A stretch of DNA of 28,929 bases, taken from the NCBI GenBank assembly GCA_964473045.1, contig CAYYMX010000009.1, positions 1 through 28,929 on the forward strand, read 5' to 3'. The translations under genes and the position numbers were made by a program. The notes beneath the pieces were generated by a model. The model was not told the DNA's origin. It saw nothing but the letters and a program-made list of their open reading frames with translations, and ran no database searches. The DNA comes from CAYYMX01 sp964473045 (GTDB lineage: Bacteria; Pseudomonadota; Alphaproteobacteria; Methylaequorales; Methylaequoraceae). Positions 1 to 8,386 of the stretch are shown one piece after another. Every line of letters starts with the position of its first letter. Position 1 is the first letter of the stretch.

Positions 1-55
<55 letters not shown>

Positions 56-103
56 GTTTTATGAAAAAAAGCTGTATATTCAACTACTATGTAAATTTAT
101 TTT

Positions 104-128
104 CTTCAGGTAACTTATTTAACTGAAG
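104..128. other. Small hairpin downstream of tRNA-fMet
   Basis: Perfect 6-bp arms CTTCAG (104-109) and CTGAAG (123-128) enclose a 13-nt loop, with three more possible pairs inside (TAA/TTA). It lies 50 nt after the tRNA and 60 nt before the PIG-L gene. No T tract follows on either strand, so it is not a classical intrinsic terminator. It could be a processing or pausing structure, or chance. Confidence 0.28.
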
Positions 129-187
129 TGGGTTCTAATATTTAGATATGGAATTTCAAACCACGTAACTGATATGATAATTGATTA

Positions 188-1003
188 GTGTTTTTAAAAA
201 TTAAAAATTTAATAAATAAATTCGAAAAGTTTTTGTGGTCTAAGGCAGCTTACAAATTTTATTTGAGTGACTTAAAGCATGTAAATGATTTGGAAAAAGC
301 AAGTATATTTTATAACACTTTGATTTTTTCAAGTAAAATAAAACCAATCTTGTGTGACCCACCAAAAAATAAAAGGATAACAGTGATTGCACCTCATCCA
401 GATGATGAAATAATAGGGCCGGGTGCAACCTTAATCCAATCAACAAAAAATAATTCTGAAATTGAAATAATTTACTTAACTTCTGGTAAAAAAGAAGACA
501 TAGGTGTAAGAGAAAGTGAAGCTAAAACCTTATGTAAAAAATTAGGTTGGAAAAGAAAATTTCTTAGGAATGAACCAGAAAAAGAAACTTGGAATTCAAA
601 TGAATTTATAATCTCTTTAAACAAATCTAAGCCTGAAAAATTAATGCTTCCCTTTGTTTTAGATGATAACAAAGATCACAAATTTGCTAACAAGATATTA
701 TTAGAAATTTTTGATAAATTAGATAAAAAAATATTTAGTAAAACTGAGGTTTGGGCATATCAAGTTTATACAGCAGTTTTTCCTAATGTTGTTGTAGACA
801 TAACTGATTTAAAAAATAAAAAAATTGATTTTATAAACATATATAAAAGTCAGATGAAAAGTAGAAACTGGGTAAACTTTACATTAGGTTTAAATGCATG
901 GAATTCAAGATGGTTAAATACTAAAGGTGCGCCAGGTTGGGCTGAAAGTTTTTTTGTAATTTCATTTAAAGATTACATAGAGTTGTTAAAAAAATACTAT
1001 TAA
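188..1003 (+). CDS. PIG-L/LmbE family sugar N-deacetylase
   Basis: Predicted zinc-dependent deacetylase of the PIG-L (GlcNAc-PI de-N-acetylase) family, 271 aa, which removes an N-acetyl group from an amino sugar. The signature APHPDDE lies at residues 68-74 and supplies the metal ligands His70 and Asp73 and the catalytic Asp72; His164 in the context DDNKDH is the likely third metal ligand. A 60-residue lysine-rich N-terminal region precedes the domain. The start is GTG at 188; I see no strong Shine-Dalgarno site. No membrane segment is evident. It is the first gene after the tRNA and converges with the carbamoyltransferase (gap 8 bp). In a glycan locus it probably frees an amine for a new acyl group, which could link it to the ACP/AAC(3) genes further right; that link is inference. 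The exact substrate cannot be read from the sequence. Confidence 0.85.
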   Translation: MFLKIKNLINKFEKFLWSKAAYKFYLSDLKHVNDLEKASIFYNTLIFSSKIKPILCDPPKNKRITVIAPHPDDEIIGPGATLIQSTKNNSEIEIIYLTSGKKEDIGVRESEAKTLCKKLGWKRKFLRNEPEKETWNSNEFIISLNKSKPEKLMLPFVLDDNKDHKFANKILLEIFDKLDKKIFSKTEVWAYQVYTAVFPNVVVDITDLKNKKIDFINIYKSQMKSRNWVNFTLGLNAWNSRWLNTKGAPGWAESFFVISFKDYIELLKKYY

Positions 1004-1011
1004 AAAAAACA

Positions 1012-2706
1012 CTATTTTTTGATAACGTAATTTTCTAAAACTAAATAATCTATTCCAGAAGTGAAAAAACACTTAATAGCATCGGAAGGAGAATTGACTA
1101 TTGGCTCACCTTGCACATTAAATGAAGTGTTTAATACTAAAGGTATATTAGTTATATTATGAAAGCTTGCTATTAGTCTCCAGAAAGAAGGATTGTTTTC
1201 TTTTTTAACAGCTTGTGGTCTCGCAGTGCCATCAACATGAGTTACTGCTGGAATTTTTTTTTGTATTTCTTTTCGTACATTTGCACTAAAACACATAAAT
1301 TCATTTTTGGGAGAGTTTTCAAAATATTGATAAAAATAATCATCCAAAATTGATGGTGCAAATGGTCTAAAACTTTCCCGGAATTTGATTTTTTTGTTTA
1401 CTATTTCTTTCATACTTGATTTTCTGGGATCAGCTAGGATACTTCGTGAGCCGAGAGCTCTTGGGCCAAATTCTGTTCTTCCATGAAACCAACCAACTAC
1501 ATTTCCTTTGGAAATTAATTTTGCAGCATAATTATAAATATTTTTTGGCTTGTAAGAAGAAATACCATAAGAATCAAGTAATTTTTTTATTTCATCATTA
1601 CTAAATTTTTGACCCTGAAGAGCAGTAAATTTTTTTTCTTTTATTAAATGTCCATTTTTTTCTAAGGCTAGAAGAGCTGCACCCAAACTTGTTCCAGCAT
1701 CATGTGAAGCTGGTTGAACAAATATATTTTTAAAACCTGAATCTAAATAAATTTTTTGATTCATCAATATATTTTGTGCAACTCCACCAGCTAAACATAA
1801 GTTTTTTGAATTAAATTTTTCAAACACTTTTTTAGTAAGATTCGTTGCAATCTCGTTAAAAACTGTTTGAACACTAGAAGCTAAGTCAAAATGTACTTTT
1901 TTTAGTTCTTCACCTTCATTTCTTTTTTTTAAATTACCAATTTTAACTTTATAACCAATTCCATAATTTCTTTTGTAAATGTTATATTTCCATTTTCTTT
2001 GATTTATCCTAATGTTTCCATCATTTTCTATGTCTATCATCTTTTTAATATCATCGTAGTATTTTGGTTTTCCATAAGCAGATAAACCCATTACTTTATA
2101 TTCATCGCCGTAACCATTAAATCCTAAAAAATTTGTAATGCTCTCATAAAATTGGCCCAAAGAATTTGGAACAGTTTGTTCGCTAATCTTTGTAAGTTTA
2201 TTGTTAGAACCTTTAGATATGGTTAAGCAAGGCCATTCGCCTCTCCCATCCCAGGTAAGAATAACAGCTTCACTAAAATTTGAGACATAAAATGCACTAG
2301 CTGCATGAGCAGAATGATGATCAAAAAAAATAATTCTACATTTTTTTGATAGTTTTAAATTATGTTTTTTGAATAATAATCTAACATCTTTTTTTAACTT
2401 AAAAGAACGTAATAGATCATGATAGAAAGCCTTAAAAGCAGAAACCAAACTTTTATTATTAAAAATGCAAAAAAAAATTTTGGAAAAATAATTTTTTAAA
2501 GGATCGTAGGGAACCACAACAACGTCAAGATTAGTGGATTTTAATTTTGCCTCATCAAGTAAATATTCTATTGAGAGATGTGGAAACTTGGATGTATGTT
2601 TTTCTCTGCTAAACCTTTCTTCTTCACAACAACCAATTATGTTTTTATTCTTTATAAGTGTTGCACTAGAGTCATGCGCAAATAAAGTTATTCCAAGTAT
2701 ATTCAT
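1012..2706 (-). CDS. NodU/TobZ-family O-carbamoyltransferase
   Basis: Full-length carbamoyltransferase (564 aa) of the NodU/CmcH/TobZ family, which uses carbamoyl phosphate and ATP to carbamoylate a sugar hydroxyl. The N-terminal Kae1-like domain begins MNILGITLFAHDSSA with EEERF at 28-32, and carries the metal-site cluster HHSAH at 130-134. An AGGVAQN motif and GWFHGRTEFGPRALGSRS follow, then the C-terminal domain with RPFAPSI and FNVQGEPIV. All landmark motifs are present with no frameshift. It is the last gene of a leftward group (4363-5037, pseI, pseH), separated from pseH by 106 bp, so it may have its own promoter. The likely acceptor is a sugar or nonulosonate of the surface glycan made here; which hydroxyl is modified is unknown. 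Confidence 0.93.
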   Translation of the reverse strand: MNILGITLFAHDSSATLIKNKNIIGCCEEERFSREKHTSKFPHLSIEYLLDEAKLKSTNLDVVVVPYDPLKNYFSKIFFCIFNNKSLVSAFKAFYHDLLRSFKLKKDVRLLFKKHNLKLSKKCRIIFFDHHSAHAASAFYVSNFSEAVILTWDGRGEWPCLTISKGSNNKLTKISEQTVPNSLGQFYESITNFLGFNGYGDEYKVMGLSAYGKPKYYDDIKKMIDIENDGNIRINQRKWKYNIYKRNYGIGYKVKIGNLKKRNEGEELKKVHFDLASSVQTVFNEIATNLTKKVFEKFNSKNLCLAGGVAQNILMNQKIYLDSGFKNIFVQPASHDAGTSLGAALLALEKNGHLIKEKKFTALQGQKFSNDEIKKLLDSYGISSYKPKNIYNYAAKLISKGNVVGWFHGRTEFGPRALGSRSILADPRKSSMKEIVNKKIKFRESFRPFAPSILDDYFYQYFENSPKNEFMCFSANVRKEIQKKIPAVTHVDGTARPQAVKKENNPSFWRLIASFHNITNIPLVLNTSFNVQGEPIVNSPSDAIKCFFTSGIDYLVLENYVIKK

Positions 2707-2812
2707 TATTGACTATGTTGAGACTTTCTAGGAAAATTAAATTATCTATGCAGAAACATTAACATATATCAATGATTTTTTTGCAATTTTTTTTCTTCAT
2801 TGTTAAATCTAA

Positions 2813-3286
2813 TTAACATTCTAATTCGTAATAGTTCTGTTCATTATCCTCACTTATTAATTCAAACCCACAATCCTTGAAACACCTTATGCTTGCCAAA
2901 TTTTTTTTCTTGATAGTTGCTTTTAGAGTAAAATTTTGAGTTTTAGTAAAATATTTGATTGCTTTGCTTAACAAAAAAACTGAAAATTTTTTACCTCTAA
3001 ATTTTTTGGTTAGATTTATGGATACTTCAACTTTCTTTTTTTTTAAATTAATATCAAAACGGCACATTCCAACTTTTTCACCATTCGATGTCTTGCCAAT
3101 AAATATTTTTTTATTACTATCTTTTAGACAATTATAAAACCATTTTTTGTGAACATTCCAACTTACCTTGTTAGTGTTTAAAGACATTTCTCTTGAATGA
3201 GAATCATTTCTCCATATCCAAAGATCTTTGCAGTCATTAATTTCTGCGTCAACTAAAATTAAATCTAAACTATTATGGTTGTTCAT
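2813..3286 (-). CDS. pseH: GNAT N-acetyltransferase, PseH-like
   Basis: A 157-aa GNAT-fold acetyltransferase. It has the N-terminal WRND segment (about residues 25-28) seen in PseH/FlmH proteins, a central strand-turn region around GEKVGMCRF, a RGKKFSVFLL acetyl-CoA binding loop, and a C-terminal ASIRCFKDCGFELI typical of GNAT domains. PseH acetylates the 4-amino group of UDP-4-amino-4,6-dideoxy-AltNAc, the third step of pseudaminic acid synthesis. The assignment rests on family resemblance plus position: it follows pseI by 10 bp in the same direction and faces pseC-pseB across the intergenic region. The acyl donor could be other than acetyl-CoA. The length is slightly below the usual 160-180 aa. 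Confidence 0.68.
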   Translation of the reverse strand: MNNHNSLDLILVDAEINDCKDLWIWRNDSHSREMSLNTNKVSWNVHKKWFYNCLKDSNKKIFIGKTSNGEKVGMCRFDINLKKKKVEVSINLTKKFRGKKFSVFLLSKAIKYFTKTQNFTLKATIKKKNLASIRCFKDCGFELISEDNEQNYYELEC

Positions 3287-3296
3287 GAAAAAAAAA

Positions 3297-4346
3297 TTAC
3301 TTTTTTTTGTTAATATGATTTAGCTTAACTCTGTCTCCAGTTTTTACATTTTTGACTATTTTTTTTCCAAGTATACTGAAATAATTTTTTGGATTCATAC
3401 CATATCCAGGCCTAATTCTTCTGATATTATTTTTGTTTAAAATTTCTCCTTTTTTTAAATCTTTTGAATAGTAAATAGATCTTCTAAAGATCTTGTTCTT
3501 TTTTTCACCTGGAGTTCTTCTCCATTTAGAATTTTTTAGACTCTGATGAACTTCAGCAATAGTTTTGGATAATTCATTTAATTCTTCAGGTTCTATCGAA
3601 AAAGCAGCATCTTCACTTTTAAGCTTTTTGTTGATAGTGAAATGTTTTTCTATGGCTGATACTCCCAAAGTAGTTGCAATAATAGCTGCAGTGGTTCCAA
3701 TTGTATGATCAGACAATCCAACTAGTACACCTTTAAAAGTCTTTTTGAGAATTCTAATCATTTTTAGATTTGAGTTTTCAAGTTTTGCTGGATATTCACT
3801 TATACAATGAAAAAGCAAAATATCTTTAGAACCATTTTTCTTAATTGTTGAAAGAGCTTGTTTTATTTCTTTTTCGCTTGCCATTCCAGTGCTTATCAAG
3901 ATGGGTTTTTTTTTTTTGGCAATGTAGGAAATTAGAGGTAGATCTGTTAGTTCAAATGAAGCAACCTTGTAAGCAGGGGTTTTAATTTTTTCAAGTAAAT
4001 CAACCGCTGTCTCATCAAACGGAGTTGAGAAGAGTGTGATATTATTTTTCTTTGCATACTCAAATAATTCTTCATGCCATTCAAATGGAGTTTCTGCTTT
4101 TGAGTATAAATCATACAGAGTTTGTCCTTTCCATTGTCCATGAGAAATAAAAAAGTCTGGTCTAGAGGAATTTATAGTCATTGTTTTTGCCGTATATGTC
4201 TGAATTTTAACTGCATCTGCACCGTATTCCTTTGCCGCGATTAAATGTTCTTTTGCTCTGGATAAAGATCCAGCATGATTCGCAGAGATTTCTGCGATTA
4301 AGAGTGGTTTTTTTTTTTCAGACAATATGTGCGTGCCAATCTTCAT
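3297..4346 (-). CDS. pseI: Pseudaminic acid synthase (NeuB family)
   Basis: This 349-aa NeuB-family enzyme condenses a 6-deoxy-2,4-diacetamido hexose with phosphoenolpyruvate to give a nonulosonic acid. The N-terminal TIM barrel has AEISANH at 18-24, GADAVKIQTYT at 42-52, STPFD, and the metal-site region with SDHT (212-215, His214) and EKHF (233-236, His235). The SAF (antifreeze-like) domain occupies about 285-345. The segment GQWKGQTLYDLYSKAETP (70-87) is characteristic of PseI and not NeuB or LegI, so pseudaminic acid or an isomer is the likely product. It is 16 bp downstream of the 4363-5037 gene and 10 bp upstream of pseH. Two long poly-A tracts on the coding strand (A11 at 4308-4318 and A12 at 3906-3917) lie inside it, potential slippage sites. 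Confidence 0.92.
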   Translation of the reverse strand: MKIGTHILSEKKKPLLIAEISANHAGSLSRAKEHLIAAKEYGADAVKIQTYTAKTMTINSSRPDFFISHGQWKGQTLYDLYSKAETPFEWHEELFEYAKKNNITLFSTPFDETAVDLLEKIKTPAYKVASFELTDLPLISYIAKKKKPILISTGMASEKEIKQALSTIKKNGSKDILLFHCISEYPAKLENSNLKMIRILKKTFKGVLVGLSDHTIGTTAAIIATTLGVSAIEKHFTINKKLKSEDAAFSIEPEELNELSKTIAEVHQSLKNSKWRRTPGEKKNKIFRRSIYYSKDLKKGEILNKNNIRRIRPGYGMNPKNYFSILGKKIVKNVKTGDRVKLNHINKKK

Positions 4347-4362
4347 ATTTTAAAAATCTTAA

Positions 4363-5037
4363 TCATGTTACATAAGTTTTTTGAATATTTTTTAGTCCAA
4401 TTTCTTTTAATAATTTGTCACAAATCAAGTTTTGGCTAGATATATTTATAATTAATCTTCCTGGTCTTACTGATGGTATTTCTGGAAGCGGAAGGATTGC
4501 ATCTTTTGCCTTAAGAATTATTTCTTTATAAAGTTTTGAATCAAAACTTACCATATTTAAAGATAAAGTATTATCAAATTTCAAATATAAAGAAGCTTTG
4601 TAGTTATCTTTAATCTTAATCAAAAACCAAAAACGATATGGATGATTTTTTACAAATTTTTGGTGTTCAGTATAGTTAATTTTTTTTCCTGAACTTATTC
4701 TAAACTCTTTTTTTCTTTTAATAAACATGTCATAGAGTATTTTTATATGTTTTTTACAATTTAGATCTTCAAACTCAAACTTATTCTTTAAATTTAATTT
4801 TTTTAGAATCTCTTTTTTTTCAGAAGATTTTTTTTTTGTTATGATTACACTGGCAAGTATTTTGTTTTGTGAGATTTTCGGATTAGAAAATTCAAATATT
4901 TTATTACCCTTTTCAATTAAGGCTCTTGGATAATCTAGGTTATCAAGATATCTAATTTTTTCATAAGTAATCTTAAGTGTGTCCTCGTTTGTTATTTTGC
5001 TATCAAACTTAATTCTTCTTTTTGAGGGATTAGGCAT
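4363..5037 (-). CDS. GNAT-like protein with formyltransferase C-domain remnant
   Basis: A 224-aa protein that I cannot name firmly. Residues 24-55 (YEKIRYLDNLDYPRALIEKG and following) resemble the C-terminal domain of methionyl-tRNA-formyltransferase-like sugar N-formyltransferases (pattern KIRAL..PYPRAFI..GKKI). Residues 95-224 resemble GNAT proteins: EFRISSGKKINYTEHQKFVK (111-130), HPYRFWFLI, and a terminal IINISSQNLICDKL...GLKNIQKTY. The usual acetyl-CoA loop (R/Q-x-x-G-x-G/A) is not obvious, so the GNAT half may be inactive. No formyltransferase catalytic domain is encoded upstream; an in-frame TAG stands six codons before the ATG. It heads the leftward pseI-pseH group. It may be a broken fusion enzyme or a small specialised acyltransferase. 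The start is the only sensible ATG. Confidence 0.5.
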   Translation of the reverse strand: MPNPSKRRIKFDSKITNEDTLKITYEKIRYLDNLDYPRALIEKGNKIFEFSNPKISQNKILASVIITKKKSSEKKEILKKLNLKNKFEFEDLNCKKHIKILYDMFIKRKKEFRISSGKKINYTEHQKFVKNHPYRFWFLIKIKDNYKASLYLKFDNTLSLNMVSFDSKLYKEIILKAKDAILPLPEIPSVRPGRLIINISSQNLICDKLLKEIGLKNIQKTYVT

Positions 5038-5066
5038 TTTTAAAATTTCAATCTATAATTTACCAC

Positions 5067-5146
5067 AAAATAGGAGGCTTTAAATATACCTTTCCAATAC
5101 AGGTAAGACTTCTGAAGATTGGAAAAAGTTGATTTTTGCCTATTTT
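5067..5146. repeat. Two concentric inverted repeats in divergent intergenic region
   Basis: The gap between the leftward 4363-5037 gene and rightward pseC holds two nested 8-bp inverted repeats with nearly the same centre: AAAATAGG (5067-5074) with CCTATTTT (5139-5146), and TTTCCAAT (5091-5098) with ATTGGAAA (5118-5125). A further AAAT/ATTT pair (5082-5085, 5132-5135) could join the two stems. It could form an RNA leader structure for the leftward transcript or be a regulator binding region. In AT-rich DNA some chance pairing is expected. Confidence 0.35.
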
Positions 5147-5265
5147 ATAGTATTTTCTACAAGTATTAAGAGTCATTTTTTGTGATATAGTTAAAACTTT
5201 AAATAACACAAAATTTTGCTGATTAATAATATAATTTTAGAATTTTCAATTAATCAATGTAGAAA

Positions 5266-6447
5266 ATGATGAATAAAAAGACTGCTAGATACGGAGATCA
5301 TTTCATTGATGAGTCTGATATTGAGAGTGTAAAGAAAGTTTTACAGGGAGACTTTTTAACAACAGGTCCACAAATTGAATTATTTGAAAAAAAATTTTCT
5401 AAAACAGTTGGTTCAAAATATTCTCTTTCTTGTGTAAATGGAACCGCGGCACTTCATCTATCTATTAAAGCATTAGGAATTGGTCAAGATGATTTTGTGA
5501 TAGTTCCTAATGTAACTTTTTTTGCAACTGTAAGTGCTGTTATAATGACTGGAGCGACTCCTATTCTTTGCGATGTTTGTGATAATAATGGATTGATTGA
5601 TGAAAATAGTCTGAAAAATATATTTAAAAAAATTGGCTACAAAAAAATTAAGGCAGTTATAGTTGTTCACTTAAATGGAAACATTGTTGATCTATCTATT
5701 TTAAGAAAAATTACAAAAAAAATACCAATTATTGAGGATAGTTGTCATGCACTTGGGAGTAAAAAAAAGGAAAATAAAAATATTTTTAGTATTGGTTCAT
5801 GTCACAATTCCTCAATCTCAACTTTTTCCTTTCATCCCGTTAAAAGTATTACTACTGGTGAGGGCGGAATGATAACAACAAATAATAAAACTGTTTTCAA
5901 AAAATTATTACTTCTAAGAAACCATTTTCTTGATAGATTGCCCATGAATAATAAAAACTTTCCATATGATATTAAGGGTTTAGGGTTTAATTATAGGTTA
6001 AGTGATGTAAATTGTGCGCTTGGTATTAGTCAATTAAAAAAACTTGATGTTTTTAAAAAACATAGAAAAAAACTTGTTAAAAGATATAACAATTATTTTT
6101 CTTTTTTTAAAGATTCAATTAGTTATATAAAAAATGAAAAAGACGATATTTTTTGGCATTTGTATGTGGTACTAATTGATTTTAAAAAAATAGGAATTTC
6201 TAGGCCAAGGGTAATGTCAATGCTTAAAAGATTGGGAATTGGAAGTCAAATTCATTACAAACCAATTCATGGATACAGATACATGAGAGACAATTACAAA
6301 AAATACTTTCTTTGTGATTTTGATGGTTCAATCAAATATTATAACAAAATATTGACTTTACCGTTACACTATAATCTTAACTTAGAAGATGTTGATTACG
6401 TTTGCAATAACTTACTTGAGATTCTAAGATTGAAAAAAATTGATTAA
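5266..6447 (+). CDS. pseC: PLP-dependent UDP-sugar C4 aminotransferase
   Basis: DegT/DnrJ/EryC1-family (fold type I) aminotransferase, 393 aa, close to the usual PseC length. It converts UDP-2-acetamido-2,6-dideoxy-4-keto-hexose into the 4-amino sugar with glutamate as donor. The cofactor segment EDSCHALGS lies at 157-165. The PLP lysine is Lys193 in FSFHPVKSITTGEGG, a form nearly identical to that of PseC proteins. GFNYRLSDVNCALG and the C-terminal IHYKP and LTLPLHYNLN also match the family. Two adjacent Met codons start the ORF. It begins a rightward operon and is followed after 23 bp by pseB, its partner in the pathway. A TATAAT hexamer at 5230-5235 could serve as its -10 box. Confidence 0.92.
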   Translation: MMNKKTARYGDHFIDESDIESVKKVLQGDFLTTGPQIELFEKKFSKTVGSKYSLSCVNGTAALHLSIKALGIGQDDFVIVPNVTFFATVSAVIMTGATPILCDVCDNNGLIDENSLKNIFKKIGYKKIKAVIVVHLNGNIVDLSILRKITKKIPIIEDSCHALGSKKKENKNIFSIGSCHNSSISTFSFHPVKSITTGEGGMITTNNKTVFKKLLLLRNHFLDRLPMNNKNFPYDIKGLGFNYRLSDVNCALGISQLKKLDVFKKHRKKLVKRYNNYFSFFKDSISYIKNEKDDIFWHLYVVLIDFKKIGISRPRVMSMLKRLGIGSQIHYKPIHGYRYMRDNYKKYFLCDFDGSIKYYNKILTLPLHYNLNLEDVDYVCNNLLEILRLKKID

Positions 6448-6470
6448 AATAAAAAAATTATGATAAATTT

Positions 6471-7511
6471 GTGAAGATTAGAATGGAAAAAAAAATATAT
6501 ATTTGGAAAAAAACACCTAGATCTGAGTTAAAATCGATTAGTAGAAAATCAATTCTTGTAACTGGTGGAACTGGCTCATTTGGCAAAGCATTCATCAAAT
6601 TTCTCCTTAAAAAATATAAAAATAATAGAATTGTTATTTTTTCTAGAGATGAATTAAAACAATTTGAAATGAGAGAGGAATTAAAAAACGAGAATCTTAG
6701 GTTTTTTATAGGTGATGTTAGGGATTGTGAAAGGCTTAAGAGAGCATTTAATAATATAGACATTGTTATCCATGCTGCGGCTCTTAAACAAGTTGTTGCT
6801 TCTGAATATAATCCAACTGAATGCATTAAAACAAATGTTTATGGAGCTGAAAATGTTATAAATGCGGCAATTGACTGTGGAGTTAAAAGAGTTATTGCAC
6901 TTTCGACAGATAAAGCTGTAAACCCAGTAAATTTGTATGGTGCATCTAAATTATGTTCGGATAAATTGTTTGTTTCTGCTAATAATCTTTCAGGTGCTGA
7001 AGGCACAACCTTTTCTGTAGTAAGGTATGGAAATGTTATAGGTTCTAGGGGAAGTGTTATTCCAATTTTTTTAAAACATAAAGAAAAAGGAAAAATTCCA
7101 ATAACTGATGAAAGGATGACACGTTTTTGGATATCATTAGAAGATGGGGTAAAGTTTGTATACAATTCTTTAAAAATAATGAAGGGAGGAGAAATCTTCA
7201 TTCCAAAGATTCCATCAATGAAAATAGTAGATTTAGCAAATGCAATTGCTCCGGAATGCAGACAAATTCTTACTGGTGTGAGACCAGGTGAGAAAATTCA
7301 TGAAACAATGATACCTGTTGATGATGCTTCTAGAACAATAGAATTCAATGATAAATATATAATTTGCCCAGAAAAAAAATTAGTTAATGATAAAAGTTAT
7401 ATTAAATATTCAAACATGTTGGGTAAAAAAGTTGATAAAAAGTTTAAGTATGATAGCCATGAAAATTCAGATTGGTTCACTGTTGACCAATTAAGAAGAA
7501 TTGTGAGATGA
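6471..7511 (+). CDS. pseB: UDP-GlcNAc 4,6-dehydratase (5-inverting)
   Basis: Extended short-chain dehydrogenase of the PseB/FlaA1 type, 346 aa. It catalyses 4,6-dehydration and C5 inversion of UDP-GlcNAc, the first step to pseudaminic acid. The nucleotide-binding TGGTGSFG is at 31-38, SRDELKQFEMREEL follows, the HAAALKQV segment is at 101-108, and the catalytic residues are Thr146, Asp147 and Lys148 (STDKA) with Tyr156 and Lys160. RYGNVIGSRGSVIP and TRFWISLEDGVKF are typical of PseB. The GTG start at 6471 (or ATG at 6483) leaves an N-terminal extension of about 20 residues before the domain compared with Campylobacter PseB; no later start codon of standard type is seen, so the extension seems real. 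It overlaps the next gene by 4 bp (ATGA). Confidence 0.95.
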   Translation: MKIRMEKKIYIWKKTPRSELKSISRKSILVTGGTGSFGKAFIKFLLKKYKNNRIVIFSRDELKQFEMREELKNENLRFFIGDVRDCERLKRAFNNIDIVIHAAALKQVVASEYNPTECIKTNVYGAENVINAAIDCGVKRVIALSTDKAVNPVNLYGASKLCSDKLFVSANNLSGAEGTTFSVVRYGNVIGSRGSVIPIFLKHKEKGKIPITDERMTRFWISLEDGVKFVYNSLKIMKGGEIFIPKIPSMKIVDLANAIAPECRQILTGVRPGEKIHETMIPVDDASRTIEFNDKYIICPEKKLVNDKSYIKYSNMLGKKVDKKFKYDSHENSDWFTVDQLRRIVR

Positions 7512-8386
7512 ATGAATTAATTCTGGGCACAGTAAATTTTGGAGAAAAATACGGTATACTAAAAAAAGTAAAATTGGAAAGAAATGAAATAAACAAAATT
7601 TTACTCTTTTGCTATAAAAATAATTTACTAAATCTAGATACCTCGCCTTCATATGGAGTAGCTGAAAAGGTATTAGGAAACTACATTAAGAGTCATAAAG
7701 CAACGTCGTTTAAAATTATTACTAAGACTCCTATAAACCTTAGAGATCAGCTATCACCAGAGAATTACATGCTGAAAGTTTTTGAGCGATCATTGAAAAA
7801 TCTGAATGTTGATAATGTTGAAACACTTCTTGTTCATAATGTGGATGATTTTTTATCAAGTAGATCTGAATTATTAATTAAAAATTTTGAAAAATTAAAA
7901 AAGGATGGCAAGGTAAAAAAAATTGGAATTTCGATATATGACGAGAGTCAATATAGAAAAATATCAAGATTTTTTAATCCTGATGTTGTTCAATTGCCCA
8001 TAAATATTTTTGATCAAAGAACGCTAGAAAATGGTTTTCTTAATAAATTAAGATCCCAAAAATGTGAAATACATGCAAGGTCAATTTTTTTGCAAGGAAT
8101 TTTGTTGTCCGAAGTTGAATCGATTCCTTGTAAATTTGTAAAATTTAGAGAAGGAATGAAAAAAATTAAATCTCTTTGCAAAAAAAATGGAATGACAAAA
8201 TTAGAGGTTGCGTTAGGTTTTTTAAACTCTATAAATCTTGTTGATTATAAAGTTATTGGTTTTAATTCTTTAACTCAGCTAAAACAAATTATTTTTTTAA
8301 ATAAAAAAACAAAATTAAAAAAAAAGATTAATTACGATTTATATTCAATCAAAAAAACAAAATTTCTAGATGCAAGAAATTGGTAA
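7508..8386 (+). CDS. Aldo/keto reductase
   Basis: NAD(P)H-dependent oxidoreductase of the aldo/keto reductase superfamily, 292 aa, a TIM barrel. The catalytic tetrad is visible: Asp44 and Tyr49 in LDTSPSYG, Lys73 in TKTP and His110 in LLVHNVDDF. A GxSxY segment follows (KIGISIYDE). It overlaps pseB by 4 bp and the Gfo/Idh gene by 17 bp, so translation is probably coupled. AKRs are not part of the standard PseB-C-H-G-I-F pathway. The position between pseB and pseF argues for a role in altering the nonulosonate or its precursor, for example reduction of a keto sugar or part of an epimerisation. The substrate is unknown. Confidence 0.88.
   Translation: MNELILGTVNFGEKYGILKKVKLERNEINKILLFCYKNNLLNLDTSPSYGVAEKVLGNYIKSHKATSFKIITKTPINLRDQLSPENYMLKVFERSLKNLNVDNVETLLVHNVDDFLSSRSELLIKNFEKLKKDGKVKKIGISIYDESQYRKISRFFNPDVVQLPINIFDQRTLENGFLNKLRSQKCEIHARSIFLQGILLSEVESIPCKFVKFREGMKKIKSLCKKNGMTKLEVALGFLNSINLVDYKVIGFNSLTQLKQIIFLNKKTKLKKKINYDLYSIKKTKFLDARNW

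Noticed and set aside
985..1020. Possible bidirectional terminator between the convergent PIG-L and carbamoyltransferase genes (A and T runs)
   Set aside because: The arms do not pair beyond the A/T runs; no GC stem is present.
5072..5077. AGGAGG, a strong Shine-Dalgarno-like site on the + strand
   Set aside because: No start codon follows at a suitable distance (AAATATACC), so it does not serve a gene on that strand.
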